From Streptomyces sp. BK340 (GTDB lineage Bacteria > Actinomycetota > Actinomycetes > Streptomycetales > Streptomycetaceae): a stretch of DNA of 64,000 bases. The stretch covers positions 124,001-188,000 of the forward strand of contig NZ_VISR01000013.1 in assembly GCF_007827595.1 (NCBI RefSeq), in the 5' to 3' direction. Position numbers and translations under genes: made by a program. This document shows, piece after piece, positions 23,494 to 31,885 of this stretch (position 1 is the first letter of the stretch; each line of letters opens with the position of its first letter). A model generated the notes under the pieces. It was not told the origin of the DNA, ran no database searches, and was given only the letters and a program-made list of their open reading frames with translations.

Positions 23494-24410
23494 GACAGTG
23501 CCCTCCCCAGTGCTCGTCGGGCCAGCGCGGCGACGGTGCGCCGCAGGTGCAGTACGGCGGGTGGAAGCGGGGTCACGGAACCGTCCGGCTCCGGTACGGG
23601 GTCGGGGATGCAGGCCGCGGCGACGTACTCCCCGAAGGCGTTCAGGGCCTCCGGGACGAGTGCGCGGTCGTTGTCCCAGTCGATGAGCCCGGCGACCCAC
23701 TGCTCGGCCTCCAGGGGCCTGAGCGGCATCGGCGCTATGGCACCGACGGCACACCGCACCCCGCGCCGGGCCGGGTCGAGCACCAGGGCCACGGAGGCCA
23801 CCGCGCGGCCCGGGCCGGTACGTCCGGTCGCCTTGAGGAAGACCTGTGGGGCGTGCAGCAGCGGCACGCGCACGAAGCCGATGAGCTCGCCGCCGCGCAG
23901 CATCTCCACGCCGGCCAGCAGGTGCGACACCGGGATCTCCCGGCGGGCTCCGCCCGGGCCCGCGATGATCAGCGTCGCCTCCAGGGCGGCCAGCACCGGC
24001 AGCGCGTCCCCGGTGGGGGCGGCGGTGGCGATGTTGCCGCCCAGGGTGCCCGCGTTGCGGATGTGCGGCGGGCCCGCGGCGCGCGCGGCGGCGGCGAGCG
24101 CCGGGATCAGGGCCGCGAAGTCGGGACGGCCCATGCGTGCGTGGGTGAGGCCCGCGCCGAGCAGCGCGTGGCCGTCCTGGTACTGCCAGCCGCGGATCTC
24201 GCTGATCCGCCCGAGGCCCACCAGTGCGGCGGGCCTGAGCTGGCCGGAGTTGACTGCGGCCATCAGGTCGGTGCCGCCCGCCACGGGAACGGCCGTGGGC
24301 ATGGCGGTGAGGGCCGCCACGGCCTCGTCCAGTGTCGTGGGCAGCGTGACGGCCTGCGCCGCCTGCGGTGCGTGCGTGGTCAAACCGGCTGCCCCTTCCC
24401 GCTGCCCCAC
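23490..24410 (-). CDS. FAD-binding (medium) subunit of the molybdenum hydroxylase
   Basis: A 306-residue CoxM/XdhB-type subunit. The FAD pyrophosphate motifs are PVAGGTDLM (about residues 42-50) and AGTLGGNIATAAPTGDALP (about 119-137). The GTG start has a perfect AGGAGG six bases upstream and is the first start of the four-gene operon, so the main promoter lies in 24411-24600. It would accept electrons from the iron-sulfur subunit and reduce the final acceptor. Confidence 0.92.
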   Translation of the reverse strand: MGQREGAAGLTTHAPQAAQAVTLPTTLDEAVAALTAMPTAVPVAGGTDLMAAVNSGQLRPAALVGLGRISEIRGWQYQDGHALLGAGLTHARMGRPDFAALIPALAAAARAAGPPHIRNAGTLGGNIATAAPTGDALPVLAALEATLIIAGPGGARREIPVSHLLAGVEMLRGGELIGFVRVPLLHAPQVFLKATGRTGPGRAVASVALVLDPARRGVRCAVGAIAPMPLRPLEAEQWVAGLIDWDNDRALVPEALNAFGEYVAAACIPDPVPEPDGSVTPLPPAVLHLRRTVAALARRALGRALS

Positions 24411-24607
24411 CTGGTCCCTCCTGTGTGGCCGTACGGTACGTGCTCACAGGGCGGACGTGGCAACTCTGGCACATCTTCGCAAGACCCGAACGCGGGGGTC
24501 CGCTAGGAGGCATTCGCCCACCTCATCGGGTAGATAGTCCGTTTTCGCACCGCTTCACCCGTGTATTCTGATTGCCACTCTTCGGTGATACCGACGGGCT
24601 TTTTCCG

Positions 24608-26251
24608 TTATCTGTTCGGAGGCGGTCCCTCCAGCGGCCGGCCGAGCACACCCGGGCGCCGCTGCCACGGCCGCGGCCCGCTGGGCGGCCGGTAGGCCAC
24701 GCCGAGGGCGTCAAGTCGCCCGTAGTGGGCGGCCATACGGCGCTCGAAGTCCGCGAAGTCCCGCTCCTGCGGGGCGGGAAGGCTGCTCCAGGCGACCTCC
24801 GCGAAGGCCGCGAGCCTCGGGAAGGTCTGGTAGTCCACCCGCGCGGCGTCCTCCATCACCTCGGTCCAGACGTTGGCCTGGGTGCCCAGCACATGCCGGG
24901 CCTCCGCCTCACTGAGCTGCGACGGAACCGGCTCGAACCGGTAGACGTCCTCCAGGGTGCGCACGAAGCCGATCGGCACGGGCTCGTCCTCGCCCGGCGC
25001 CTGCCGGTGGTCCAGGTAGACGTACTGCTCCGGGCACATGACGACGTCGTGCCCGGCCCGCGCGGCCGCCACGCCACCGCCGTAGCCGCGCCAGGAGGAC
25101 ACGGCCGCCCCCGGCGCGAGTCCGCCCTCCAGGATCTCGTCCCAGCCGATGAGCCGACGCCCGCGCGCGGTAAGCCACTTGTCGAAGTGCCCGATGAACC
25201 AGGACTGCAACTCGTCCTCGTCGGCGAGCCCGAGTTCCGCGATGCGGGTCTTGGCGGCCACCGACTCGCTCCACTGCTCCTTGCGGCATTCGTCGCCGCC
25301 GATGTGAATGAACGCCGAGAACTCGGCGGCGTCCGCCGGGAACAGCTCCAGGACTTCCTCGAACACCCCCTCGTAGAACCGCAGGGTGGTGTCGGTGGGG
25401 GCGAGTACGTCGGCCGAGATTCCCCAGGTGTCCCACACGGTCAGGGCGGTGGTGTCGGTGACGTCGGTGTTGCCCAGTTCCGGATACGCGGCGACAGCGG
25501 CCTGCGAGTGGCCCGGCACGTCGATTTCGGGGACGACGGTGATATGCCGCTCGGCGGCATAGGCGACGATCTCCCGGATGTCGTCCTGGGTGTAGTAACC
25601 CCCGTGCGGCTTCTCCTCCCACAGCGGCGAGGCCCGGTGCCCGAATTTCGTCCGTGCCCGCCAGGACGCGACCTCGGTCAGCCTGGGATGGCGCCGGATC
25701 TCGATCCGCCAGCCCTGGTCGTCCGTCAGGTGGAAGTGGAAGACGTTGAGTTTGTGCGCGGCCATCAGGTCCAGGTAACGCAGGACACCTTCCTTGGGCA
25801 TGAAGTGCCGGGCGACGTCGAGCATGAGACCGCGCCAGCGGAAGCGGGGGGAATCCTCGACGGTGACCCTCGGCAGGTCCCACTCCCGTCCCGGCCGCAC
25901 CGGCGCCCGGCGGAACGCGTCGGGGCCGAGCAGCTGCCGGAAGGTCTGCGCCCCCCAGAAGACACCGGCCGCGCCGCCGCCCTGAATGCGGTACGGGCCA
26001 CCGTCGCTGACCAGCCGGTAGCCCTCCGGCGGCAGGTCGGGCTCGATGCTCAGCACGAGCCGGTCGGCACCCTCGCCCGCCTCCGGGAACGGCAGTCCGG
26101 TCGCGGCACCGACCGTGGCGCGCAGCCAGCGCGCGACGCCTTCCGTGCCCGGCCGCGCCTCAAGGGCCGTACCGCTGCCGAGGCTCGTGCGGCCGGCGGT
26201 GTTCCGGGAACAGCGCGCCGGAGCCGGAATCAGATCCACGTTGTCAGTCAC
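24608..26251 (-). CDS. GH20 beta-N-acetylhexosaminidase
   Basis: A 547-residue glycoside hydrolase. An N-terminal GH20b-like alpha/beta domain precedes a TIM barrel with RFRWRGLMLDVARHF, FHFHLTDDQGWRIEI and the catalytic Asp-Glu pair in HIGGDECRKEQW. It releases N-acetylglucosamine from chitin or peptidoglycan oligomers. There is no signal peptide, so it acts inside the cell on imported sugars. The GTG start lies one base after the stop of a broken ABC permease gene, with AAGGA upstream inside that gene. In related strains I recall an intact three-gene sugar importer here. Confidence 0.94.
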   Translation of the reverse strand: MTDNVDLIPAPARCSRNTAGRTSLGSGTALEARPGTEGVARWLRATVGAATGLPFPEAGEGADRLVLSIEPDLPPEGYRLVSDGGPYRIQGGGAAGVFWGAQTFRQLLGPDAFRRAPVRPGREWDLPRVTVEDSPRFRWRGLMLDVARHFMPKEGVLRYLDLMAAHKLNVFHFHLTDDQGWRIEIRRHPRLTEVASWRARTKFGHRASPLWEEKPHGGYYTQDDIREIVAYAAERHITVVPEIDVPGHSQAAVAAYPELGNTDVTDTTALTVWDTWGISADVLAPTDTTLRFYEGVFEEVLELFPADAAEFSAFIHIGGDECRKEQWSESVAAKTRIAELGLADEDELQSWFIGHFDKWLTARGRRLIGWDEILEGGLAPGAAVSSWRGYGGGVAAARAGHDVVMCPEQYVYLDHRQAPGEDEPVPIGFVRTLEDVYRFEPVPSQLSEAEARHVLGTQANVWTEVMEDAARVDYQTFPRLAAFAEVAWSSLPAPQERDFADFERRMAAHYGRLDALGVAYRPPSGPRPWQRRPGVLGRPLEGPPPNR

Positions 26252-26252
26252 G

Positions 26253-26650
26253 TCAGTCCTTGTCCGCTCCGCCCAGCCCCGGGACCGGGCGTCGCTGTAC
26301 GAGTACGAAGAAGGCCAGCAGGGCCGTCGGCGGGGTCGGCCGCGAGGTGTCGCTGATGATGAAGGACTCGGCGAACCGGAAGTCGTTCCGGGCCGAGACG
26401 AAGGAAAACACGCTCATGGCCACCAGGCCCGGGAGGAAGAGCGGGAAAAGGATCTGCGGAGGAATCCCCCGCGGCCTTCCACGGGCGCCGTCCGGGCCAC
26501 CGGAAACCTGATCGGCAAGGCGGTCCGGAAGCGGAAACGGAATCGCGCGACGGCGGTCACGGCGAGAAACGCGATCAGCGCCGGGGCGATCACCACACCG
26601 CCCGCCACCACCACGCCGTTGACGAAGTGACGGCCGAATTCCTGCCGCCC
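26253..26650 (-). pseudogene. relic of a sugar ABC permease (MalG family)
   Basis: Pieces of one permease are found in two frames. In 26650-26480, FGRQEFGRHFVNGVVVAGGV and FLAVTAVARFRFRFRTALP match the first half. In 26468-26253, ILFPLFLPGLVAMSVFSFVS, then ARNDFRFAESFIISDTS, match the region after the EAA loop and run into the typical C-terminus (VLVQRRPVPGLGGADKD). The section between, including the EAA loop, is missing. About 40 residues also seem lost between two FF positions near the end. The remnant is about 400 bp against a normal 830 bp. Confidence 0.8.
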
Positions 26651-26735
26651 GAAGACCCGCCGGAAGGAGTCCGGGGACGGCGCCGGCGGCCGCGATCGGC
26701 AGGGCCGGGACATCCGCCACGAACTGCCACGAGTG

Positions 26736-26750
26736 TTGCAGTACATGCAA
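26736..26750. promoter_or_regulatory. inverted repeat upstream of the sugar-permease relic
   Basis: TTGCA-GTACA-TGCAA is a perfect 5-bp inverted repeat. It is followed by TGAACGTTTC, an AACGTT-centred LacI-like sequence. This is probably the old operator of the lost sugar-uptake operon and may still drive the GH20 gene. Confidence 0.4.
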
Positions 26751-26846
26751 TGAACGTTTCGCTCTGCACAACACCATGGGAGGCTATGGGCAACACGAAC
26801 ATGGCGACAAGAGGTCTCGACCACTCTGTGGCCGTAAAACACAAAA

Positions 26847-26880
26847 GCCCCCGGGACGCGTCGAGACGCGTCCCGGGGGC
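26847..26880 (-). terminator. strong terminator after the DUF3039 gene
   Basis: GCCCCCGGGACGCGTC, a two-base loop, then its complete complement: a perfect 16-bp stem. On the minus strand it is followed by TTTTGTGTTTT, the classical U tract. Confidence 0.92.
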
Positions 26881-26910
26881 CTTGCCGTCCTCAGCCGGGC
26901 GGGGAGACCC

Positions 26911-27192
26911 CTACTTCTTGTCCCCGCCCTTGTCGTCGCCGCCGCTGCCCATGGACTCGTAGATCTCCTTGCACATGGGACACACGGGGTACTTCTTCGG
27001 GTCGCGGCCGGGCACCCACACCTTGCCGCACAGCGCCACGACGGGGGTACCGTCGAGGGCGCTCGCCATGATCTTGTCCTTCTGGACATAGTGGGCGAAG
27101 CGCTCGTGGTCGCCGTCGCCGTGGGACACCTGCGGCGTCGGTTCTACGAGGGTCCCCGTACCAGTCCCGCGCTCGGGCTCGAGAGTGCTCAT
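26911..27192 (-). CDS. DUF3039 zinc-ribbon-like protein
   Basis: A 93-residue conserved actinobacterial protein. A basic and acidic N-terminus leads to HYVQKDKIMASALDGTPVVA. Then come LCGKVWVPGRDP and VCPMCKEIY, whose Cys residues (one single, one CxxC pair) probably bind metal. The tail is Gly/Asp/Lys-rich. Its function is unknown. It is followed by a strong terminator, and the YqgE gene lies 30 bp upstream on the same strand. Confidence 0.9.
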   Translation of the reverse strand: MSTLEPERGTGTGTLVEPTPQVSHGDGDHERFAHYVQKDKIMASALDGTPVVALCGKVWVPGRDPKKYPVCPMCKEIYESMGSGGDDKGGDKK

Positions 27193-27221
27193 ATCAGCAA
27201 GGGTACTGAAGCTCACAGGCA

Positions 27222-27803
27222 TCAGTTGAGCGACGGGTCGTCCGGATACGTGGCCACCATCGCCAGCTCGTTGCGCTGGCGGCGGAGCACTTCGCGCCAG
27301 AGTCGCTCCGGGGCCGGCGAGGAGACGTCGCCCGGCTCGGACTCGACGACGTACCAGGCCCCCTCCACCAGCTCGTCCTCCAGCTGACCGGGACCCCAGC
27401 CGGCGTATCCGGCGAAGATTCTCAGTGAGCCGAGGGCCGAGGCGAGCAGCTCCGGCGGTGCCTCCAGGTCGACCAGGCCGATCGCGCCGTGCACCCGCCG
27501 CCAGCCGAGCGGGGCGCGGTCCCCGTTGGCGCCGCCCGGGATGACCGCGACGCCGAGCGCCGAGTCCAGCGAGACGGGTCCGCCCTGGAAGACCACGCCG
27601 GGCTCGCCCGCGAGATCGGCCCAGCCCTCCAGGATGTCGCCCACGTCCACGGGGGTGGGGCGGTTGAGGACGACACCGAGGGAGCCCTCCTCGTCGTGGT
27701 CGAGAAGGAGCACCACAGCGCGGTCGAAGTTCGGGTCCGCCAGGGCGGGCGTGGCCACGAGCAGCCGCCCTGTGAGCGAGGACACCTCGGTCATGCCAGA
27801 CAT
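27222..27803 (-). CDS. YqgE/AlgH family protein
   Basis: A protein of about 193 residues matching the UPF0301 (YqgE/AlgH) family: LTGRLLVATPALADPNFDRA, then VLLLDHDEEGSLGVVLNRPT, GGPVSLDS and IFAGYAGWGPGQLEDEL. The molecular function is not established. Two starts are possible (27803 or 27794); the first was chosen, with GGAAGA some nine bases upstream. It is divergent from murA across a 256-bp spacer. Confidence 0.92.
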   Translation of the reverse strand: MSGMTEVSSLTGRLLVATPALADPNFDRAVVLLLDHDEEGSLGVVLNRPTPVDVGDILEGWADLAGEPGVVFQGGPVSLDSALGVAVIPGGANGDRAPLGWRRVHGAIGLVDLEAPPELLASALGSLRIFAGYAGWGPGQLEDELVEGAWYVVESEPGDVSSPAPERLWREVLRRQRNELAMVATYPDDPSLN

Positions 27804-28059
27804 GATCCCGCATCTTCCCCCGGCGTGGGGAGCCAATCGGGTGTGCGGGTGAACGCAGCTCAGGGCGCGTGGGCGCAAGCCCCGCGCGTGGTGACCCCAT
27901 GTGCCCGGTGCGGAACGGTTCGTGTTGTGACACACCTATGACGTGGCTGGGTGGTACTTGGGCATACGGCAGGGGGGCGATCGGCGATTACCCTGTCTCT
28001 CCGGCCCCCGCGCTAAGTGATCGGCCGGCCCCTGCCCGACTCATCGGAACGCGAGATTC

Positions 28060-29400
28060 ATGACCGTCAACGACGATGTCCTGCTTGTCCACGGCGGAAC
28101 CCCGCTGGAGGGCGAGATCCGTGTCCGCGGTGCGAAGAACCTCGTACCGAAGGCCATGGTCGCCGCCCTGCTGGGCAGCGCGCCGAGTCGACTGCGCAAC
28201 GTTCCGGACATCCGTGACGTGCGTGTCGTACGCGGCCTGCTGCAGTTGCACGGGGTGACGGTCCGACCGGGTGAGGAGCCCGGTGAGCTGGTACTCGACC
28301 CCACCCATGTGGAAAGCGCGAACGTCGCTGACATCGATGCCCACGCGGGTTCCAGCCGTATCCCGATCCTCTTCTGCGGTCCGCTGCTGCACCGTCTCGG
28401 CCACGCCTTCATCCCGGGCCTCGGCGGCTGCGACATCGGCGGCCGGCCCATCGACTTCCACTTCGACGTGCTGCGGCAGTTCGGCGCGACCATCGAGAAG
28501 CGCGCGGACGGCCAGTACCTGGAGGCGCCGCAGCGGCTGCGCGGTACGAAGATCCGGCTGCCGTACCCGTCAGTCGGCGCGACCGAGCAGGTGCTGCTGA
28601 CGGCCGTACTGGCCGAGGGCGTCACGGAGTTGTCCAACGCGGCCGTCGAGCCGGAGATCGAGGACCTCATCTGCGTTCTGCAGAAGATGGGCGCGATCAT
28701 CGCGATCGACACCGACCGCACGATCCGCATCACCGGTGTGGACAGCCTCGGCGGCTACACCCACCACGCCCTGTCGGACCGTCTGGAGGCCGCGTCCTGG
28801 GCCTCGGCGGCTCTCGCGACCAACGGCAACATCTACGTCCGCGGCGCCCAGCAGCGCTCGATGATGACGTTCCTGAACACCTACCGGAAGGTGGGCGGTG
28901 CCTTCGAGATCGACGACGAGGGCATCCGTTTCTGGCACCCGGGCGGCCAGCTGAAGTCCATCGCGCTGGAGACGGACGTGCACCCCGGCTTCCAGACCGA
29001 CTGGCAGCAGCCGCTGGTGGTGGCCCTGACGCAGGCCACGGGCCTGTCCATCATCCACGAGACGGTGTACGAGTCCCGGCTCGGCTTCACCTCCGCGCTC
29101 AACCAGATGGGCGCGCACATCCAGCTCTACCGCGAGTGCCTGGGCGGCTCCGACTGCCGCTTCGGCCAGCGCAACTTCCTGCACTCCGCGGTCGTCTCGG
29201 GACCGACCAAGCTGCAGGGCGCCGACCTGGTCATCCCCGACCTGCGCGGCGGCTTCTCGTACCTGATCGCGGCTCTCGCGGCCGAGGGCACCTCCCGGGT
29301 CCACGGCATCGAACTGATCAACCGCGGCTACGAGAACTTCATGGAGAAGCTGATGGAGCTCGGCGCGAAGGTCGAACTGCCGGGCAAGGCACTCGGCTGA
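28060..29400 (+). CDS. murA: UDP-N-acetylglucosamine 1-carboxyvinyltransferase
   Basis: A 446-residue enzyme of the EPSP-synthase fold that catalyses the first committed step of peptidoglycan synthesis: enolpyruvyl transfer from phosphoenolpyruvate to UDP-GlcNAc. The start region reads LLVHGGTPLEGEIRVRGAKN, with the substrate Lys-Asn pair. The catalytic-loop Cys is kept in GLGGCDIGGRP, so fosfomycin sensitivity would be expected on that basis. The ADLVIPDLRGGFSYLIAALA region closes the second domain. It is a single gene with a bidirectional terminator behind it. Confidence 0.96.
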   Translation: MTVNDDVLLVHGGTPLEGEIRVRGAKNLVPKAMVAALLGSAPSRLRNVPDIRDVRVVRGLLQLHGVTVRPGEEPGELVLDPTHVESANVADIDAHAGSSRIPILFCGPLLHRLGHAFIPGLGGCDIGGRPIDFHFDVLRQFGATIEKRADGQYLEAPQRLRGTKIRLPYPSVGATEQVLLTAVLAEGVTELSNAAVEPEIEDLICVLQKMGAIIAIDTDRTIRITGVDSLGGYTHHALSDRLEAASWASAALATNGNIYVRGAQQRSMMTFLNTYRKVGGAFEIDDEGIRFWHPGGQLKSIALETDVHPGFQTDWQQPLVVALTQATGLSIIHETVYESRLGFTSALNQMGAHIQLYRECLGGSDCRFGQRNFLHSAVVSGPTKLQGADLVIPDLRGGFSYLIAALAAEGTSRVHGIELINRGYENFMEKLMELGAKVELPGKALG

Positions 29401-29418
29401 CGACGAGCGGCCCGGCCT

Positions 29419-29452
29419 GGGGGTCCCGCTCGAGCGAAGCCGAGAGTGGGGG
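29419..29452. repeat. palindromic mini-repeat after murA
   Basis: GGGGGTCCCGCTCGAGCGAA, then GCCGAGAGTGGGGG. It shares CGAGCGAAGCCGAGA with the element at 11719-11733, flanked by complementary G and C runs. It lies between the murA stop and the terminator, and is non-coding. Confidence 0.7.
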
Positions 29453-29480
29453 CGTTCGAGGCCGTTTCTGACCGCAACCG

Positions 29481-29519
29481 CGAAGGGGCGGCACCCGGAC
29501 TCCGGGTGCCGCCCCTTCG
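29481..29519. terminator. bidirectional terminator between murA and HU
   Basis: GAAGGGGCGGCACCCGGA pairs perfectly with TCCGGGTGCCGCCCCTTC around a one- to three-base loop. It serves two convergent genes. Confidence 0.9.
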
Positions 29520-29537
29520 ACGCTCTCGGCGGAGCGC

Positions 29538-29819
29538 TTACTTGCCCTTGGCCGCTTCCTTGAGCTTGGAGCCCGCGGAGACCTTCACGCTGAAGCCGGC
29601 CGGGATGTTGATGGGCTCACCGGTCTGCGGGTTGCGCGCGGTACGAGCGGCACGGTGGGTGCGCTCGAAGGTCAGGAAGCCGGGGATGGTGACCTTCTCG
29701 TCGCCCTTGGAGACGATGTCGCCGACGACCTCGGCGAACGCGGCCAGAACGGCGTCGGCGTCCTTGCGGGTCACCTCGGCGCGGTCGGCCAGCGCGGCCA
29801 CCAGCTCACTGCGGTTCAT
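29538..29819 (-). CDS. hupA: HU-type nucleoid protein
   Basis: A 93-residue histone-like protein: MNRSELVAALADRAEVTRKD at the N-terminus, the DNA-binding arm RTHRAARTARNPQTGEPINI with the conserved intercalating Pro, and VSAGSKLKEAAKGK at the end. It is the short form without the Lys/Ala-rich tail of HupS. The start has GGGAG seven bases upstream. It stands alone between terminators and the malic enzyme gene, and binds and bends DNA non-specifically. Confidence 0.96.
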   Translation of the reverse strand: MNRSELVAALADRAEVTRKDADAVLAAFAEVVGDIVSKGDEKVTIPGFLTFERTHRAARTARNPQTGEPINIPAGFSVKVSAGSKLKEAAKGK

Positions 29820-30099
29820 GTTGTTACTCCCGTGTTCTTCTTGCCGTTGAGGCGTGAGGTGAGATCGATGCCGATGCGCTCGCGCCCAAAGACGCATCCT
29901 GCCCCTACCTGCGGCGGGAAAGCCAATCCGGCACCCGTAGGAGTCGTGAGAACACCCTAGGGAGTCACACGAAAAGCGCCTGCTCGGCCGTCACCCTAGA
30001 GGGCACCCGCCGGTGGGGGGTTCCACGACGCGCCGGTGCGGGGGCTGCCGTGTCGATCCTCACAGCCCCTGCACGGTCGGTCTCACAGCTTCTGAAACC

Positions 30100-31530
30100 C
30101 TACGGTACGAGCGGCTGGGACGCCGCTCCGACCGCCTTGGCCGCGTCGCGCACCGCTCCGGCGACCGCGCCCGCGACCTTGTCGTTGAAGACGCTCGGAA
30201 TGATGTAGTTCGGGTTCAGCTCGTCCTCGGTCACCACGTCGGCGAGGGCCTTCGCGGCGGCGAGCATCATCTCGGTGTTGACCGTGCGGGACTGCGCGTC
30301 CAGCAGGCCGCGGAAGACACCCGGGAAGACCAGCACGTTGTTGATCTGGTTCGGGAAGTCGGAGCGGCCGGTGGCCACAACAGCGGCCGTCTGACGGGCG
30401 ATTGCGGGGTCGACCTCGGGGTCCGGGTTCGCGAGCGCGAACACGATCGCGCCCTCGGCCATGGCGGCCACGTCGTCGCCGTCGAGGACGTTCGGGGCGG
30501 AGACGCCGATGAAGACGTCGGCGCCGCGCACGGCCTCCTTCAGGGTCCCGGTCAGGCCCTCGGGGTTGGTGTTGTCGGCGATCCAGCGCAGCGGGGAGTC
30601 GGCCGGGGCGTCCACCAGGTCGGCGCGGCCGGCGTGCACGACGCCCTGGATGTCGGCGACGACGGCGTTCTTCACGCCCGCCGCGATCAGCAGCTTGAGG
30701 ATGGCCGTACCGGCCGCGCCGGCGCCGGACATGACGACCCGGATGTTCTCGATCGCCTTGCCGGTGACGCGAAGCGCGTTGGTCAGGGCGGCGAGGACGA
30801 CGATCGCGGTGCCGTGCTGGTCGTCGTGGAAGACGGGGATGTCGAGGGCCTCGCGCAGGCGGGCCTCGATCTCGAAGCAACGGGGCGCGGAGATGTCCTC
30901 GAGGTTGATGCCGGCGAAGCCGGGGGCGATCGCCTTGACGATCTCGACGATCGCGTCGGTGTCCTGGGTGTCCAGGCACAGCGGCCAGGCGTCGATGCCG
31001 GCGAAGCGCTTGAAGAGGGCCGCCTTGCCCTCCATGACGGGCAGCGCGGCCTTGGGGCCGATGTTGCCGAGGCCCAGCACGGCGGAGCCGTCCGTCACGA
31101 CCGCAACCGAGTTGCGCTTGATGGTGAGGCGGCGGGCGTCCTCGGGGTTCTCGGCGATGGCCATGCACACGCGGGCCACACCCGGCGTGTAGATCATCGA
31201 GAGGTCGTCACGGTTGCGGATCGGGTGCTTGGACTGCATCTCGATCTTGCCGCCGAGGTGCATCAGGAACGTACGGTCGGAGACCTTGCCGAGCGTGACG
31301 CCCTCGATGCCGCGGAGCTTCTCGACGATCTCTTCGGCGTGCGTGGTCGAGGTGGCCGCGATGGTGACGTCGATGCGGAGCTTCTCGTGGCCGGACGCGG
31401 TGACGTCGAGGCCGGTGACCGAGCCTCCGGAGGACTCCACGGCGTTGGTGAGCTGCGAGACGGCTGTTCCGCTCGCGGGCACCTCCAGCCGGATGGTCAT
31501 CGAGTAGGAGACGCTGGGCGCCGTTGCCAT
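30100..31530 (-). CDS. NAD-type malic enzyme with N-terminal ACT domain
   Basis: A 476-residue enzyme that decarboxylates malate to pyruvate. Residues 1-80 form an ACT-like regulatory domain (SYSMTIRLEVPASGTAVSQL). The catalytic part has IYTPGVARVCMAIAE, the AVVTDGSAVLGLGNIG nucleotide loop, and FHDDQHGTAIVVLAALTNAL. The Rossmann motif is VVMSGAGAAGTAI. NAD preference is inferred from similarity to the streptomycete enzyme recalled at this position. AGAGGAAG precedes the ATG by seven bases. Confidence 0.93.
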   Translation of the reverse strand: MATAPSVSYSMTIRLEVPASGTAVSQLTNAVESSGGSVTGLDVTASGHEKLRIDVTIAATSTTHAEEIVEKLRGIEGVTLGKVSDRTFLMHLGGKIEMQSKHPIRNRDDLSMIYTPGVARVCMAIAENPEDARRLTIKRNSVAVVTDGSAVLGLGNIGPKAALPVMEGKAALFKRFAGIDAWPLCLDTQDTDAIVEIVKAIAPGFAGINLEDISAPRCFEIEARLREALDIPVFHDDQHGTAIVVLAALTNALRVTGKAIENIRVVMSGAGAAGTAILKLLIAAGVKNAVVADIQGVVHAGRADLVDAPADSPLRWIADNTNPEGLTGTLKEAVRGADVFIGVSAPNVLDGDDVAAMAEGAIVFALANPDPEVDPAIARQTAAVVATGRSDFPNQINNVLVFPGVFRGLLDAQSRTVNTEMMLAAAKALADVVTEDELNPNYIIPSVFNDKVAGAVAGAVRDAAKAVGAASQPLVP

Positions 31531-31696
31531 GGCCGACTTCCTCTGCTTTCACCGTGTCGCGAGTTGTGCCGTCCGATCGTCGCACCTACCGGTGAGTACG
31601 TGATAGCCGCCTGGGATTGCGGTTGTTTTGTTCACAGCGGGTGACGCGATTTCGGAAAATCACTTCCACCATACGAGAATCGATCAGGCAATGAAA

Positions 31697-31727
31697 GAGG
31701 CCCACATCACTTGGTGATGTGGGCCTC
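31697..31727 (-). terminator. terminator in the 355-bp malic enzyme / helicase spacer
   Basis: GAGGCCCACATCAC and GTGATGTGGGCCTC form a 14-bp stem with a three-base loop. On the minus strand it runs into TTTCATTGC. It ends the helicase transcript and shields the malic enzyme promoter, which must lie in 31531-31690 (the AT-richer part near 31645-31680). Nothing else was seen in this spacer (31531-31885). Confidence 0.85.
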
Positions 31728-31885
31728 CCACACGTTCACGACACCGACCCGCCATGCTCGCCTCGCGGCAAGTGGTCCCTCTGAGGGACGAAGGTTGGGC
31801 CCGGGGGCTTGGATCGGGCCGGTGCCACACCCAGGCTAACAAACGGATCCGGTAAGGCCATTCCCGTCGGCCGACTTCACAGCTT

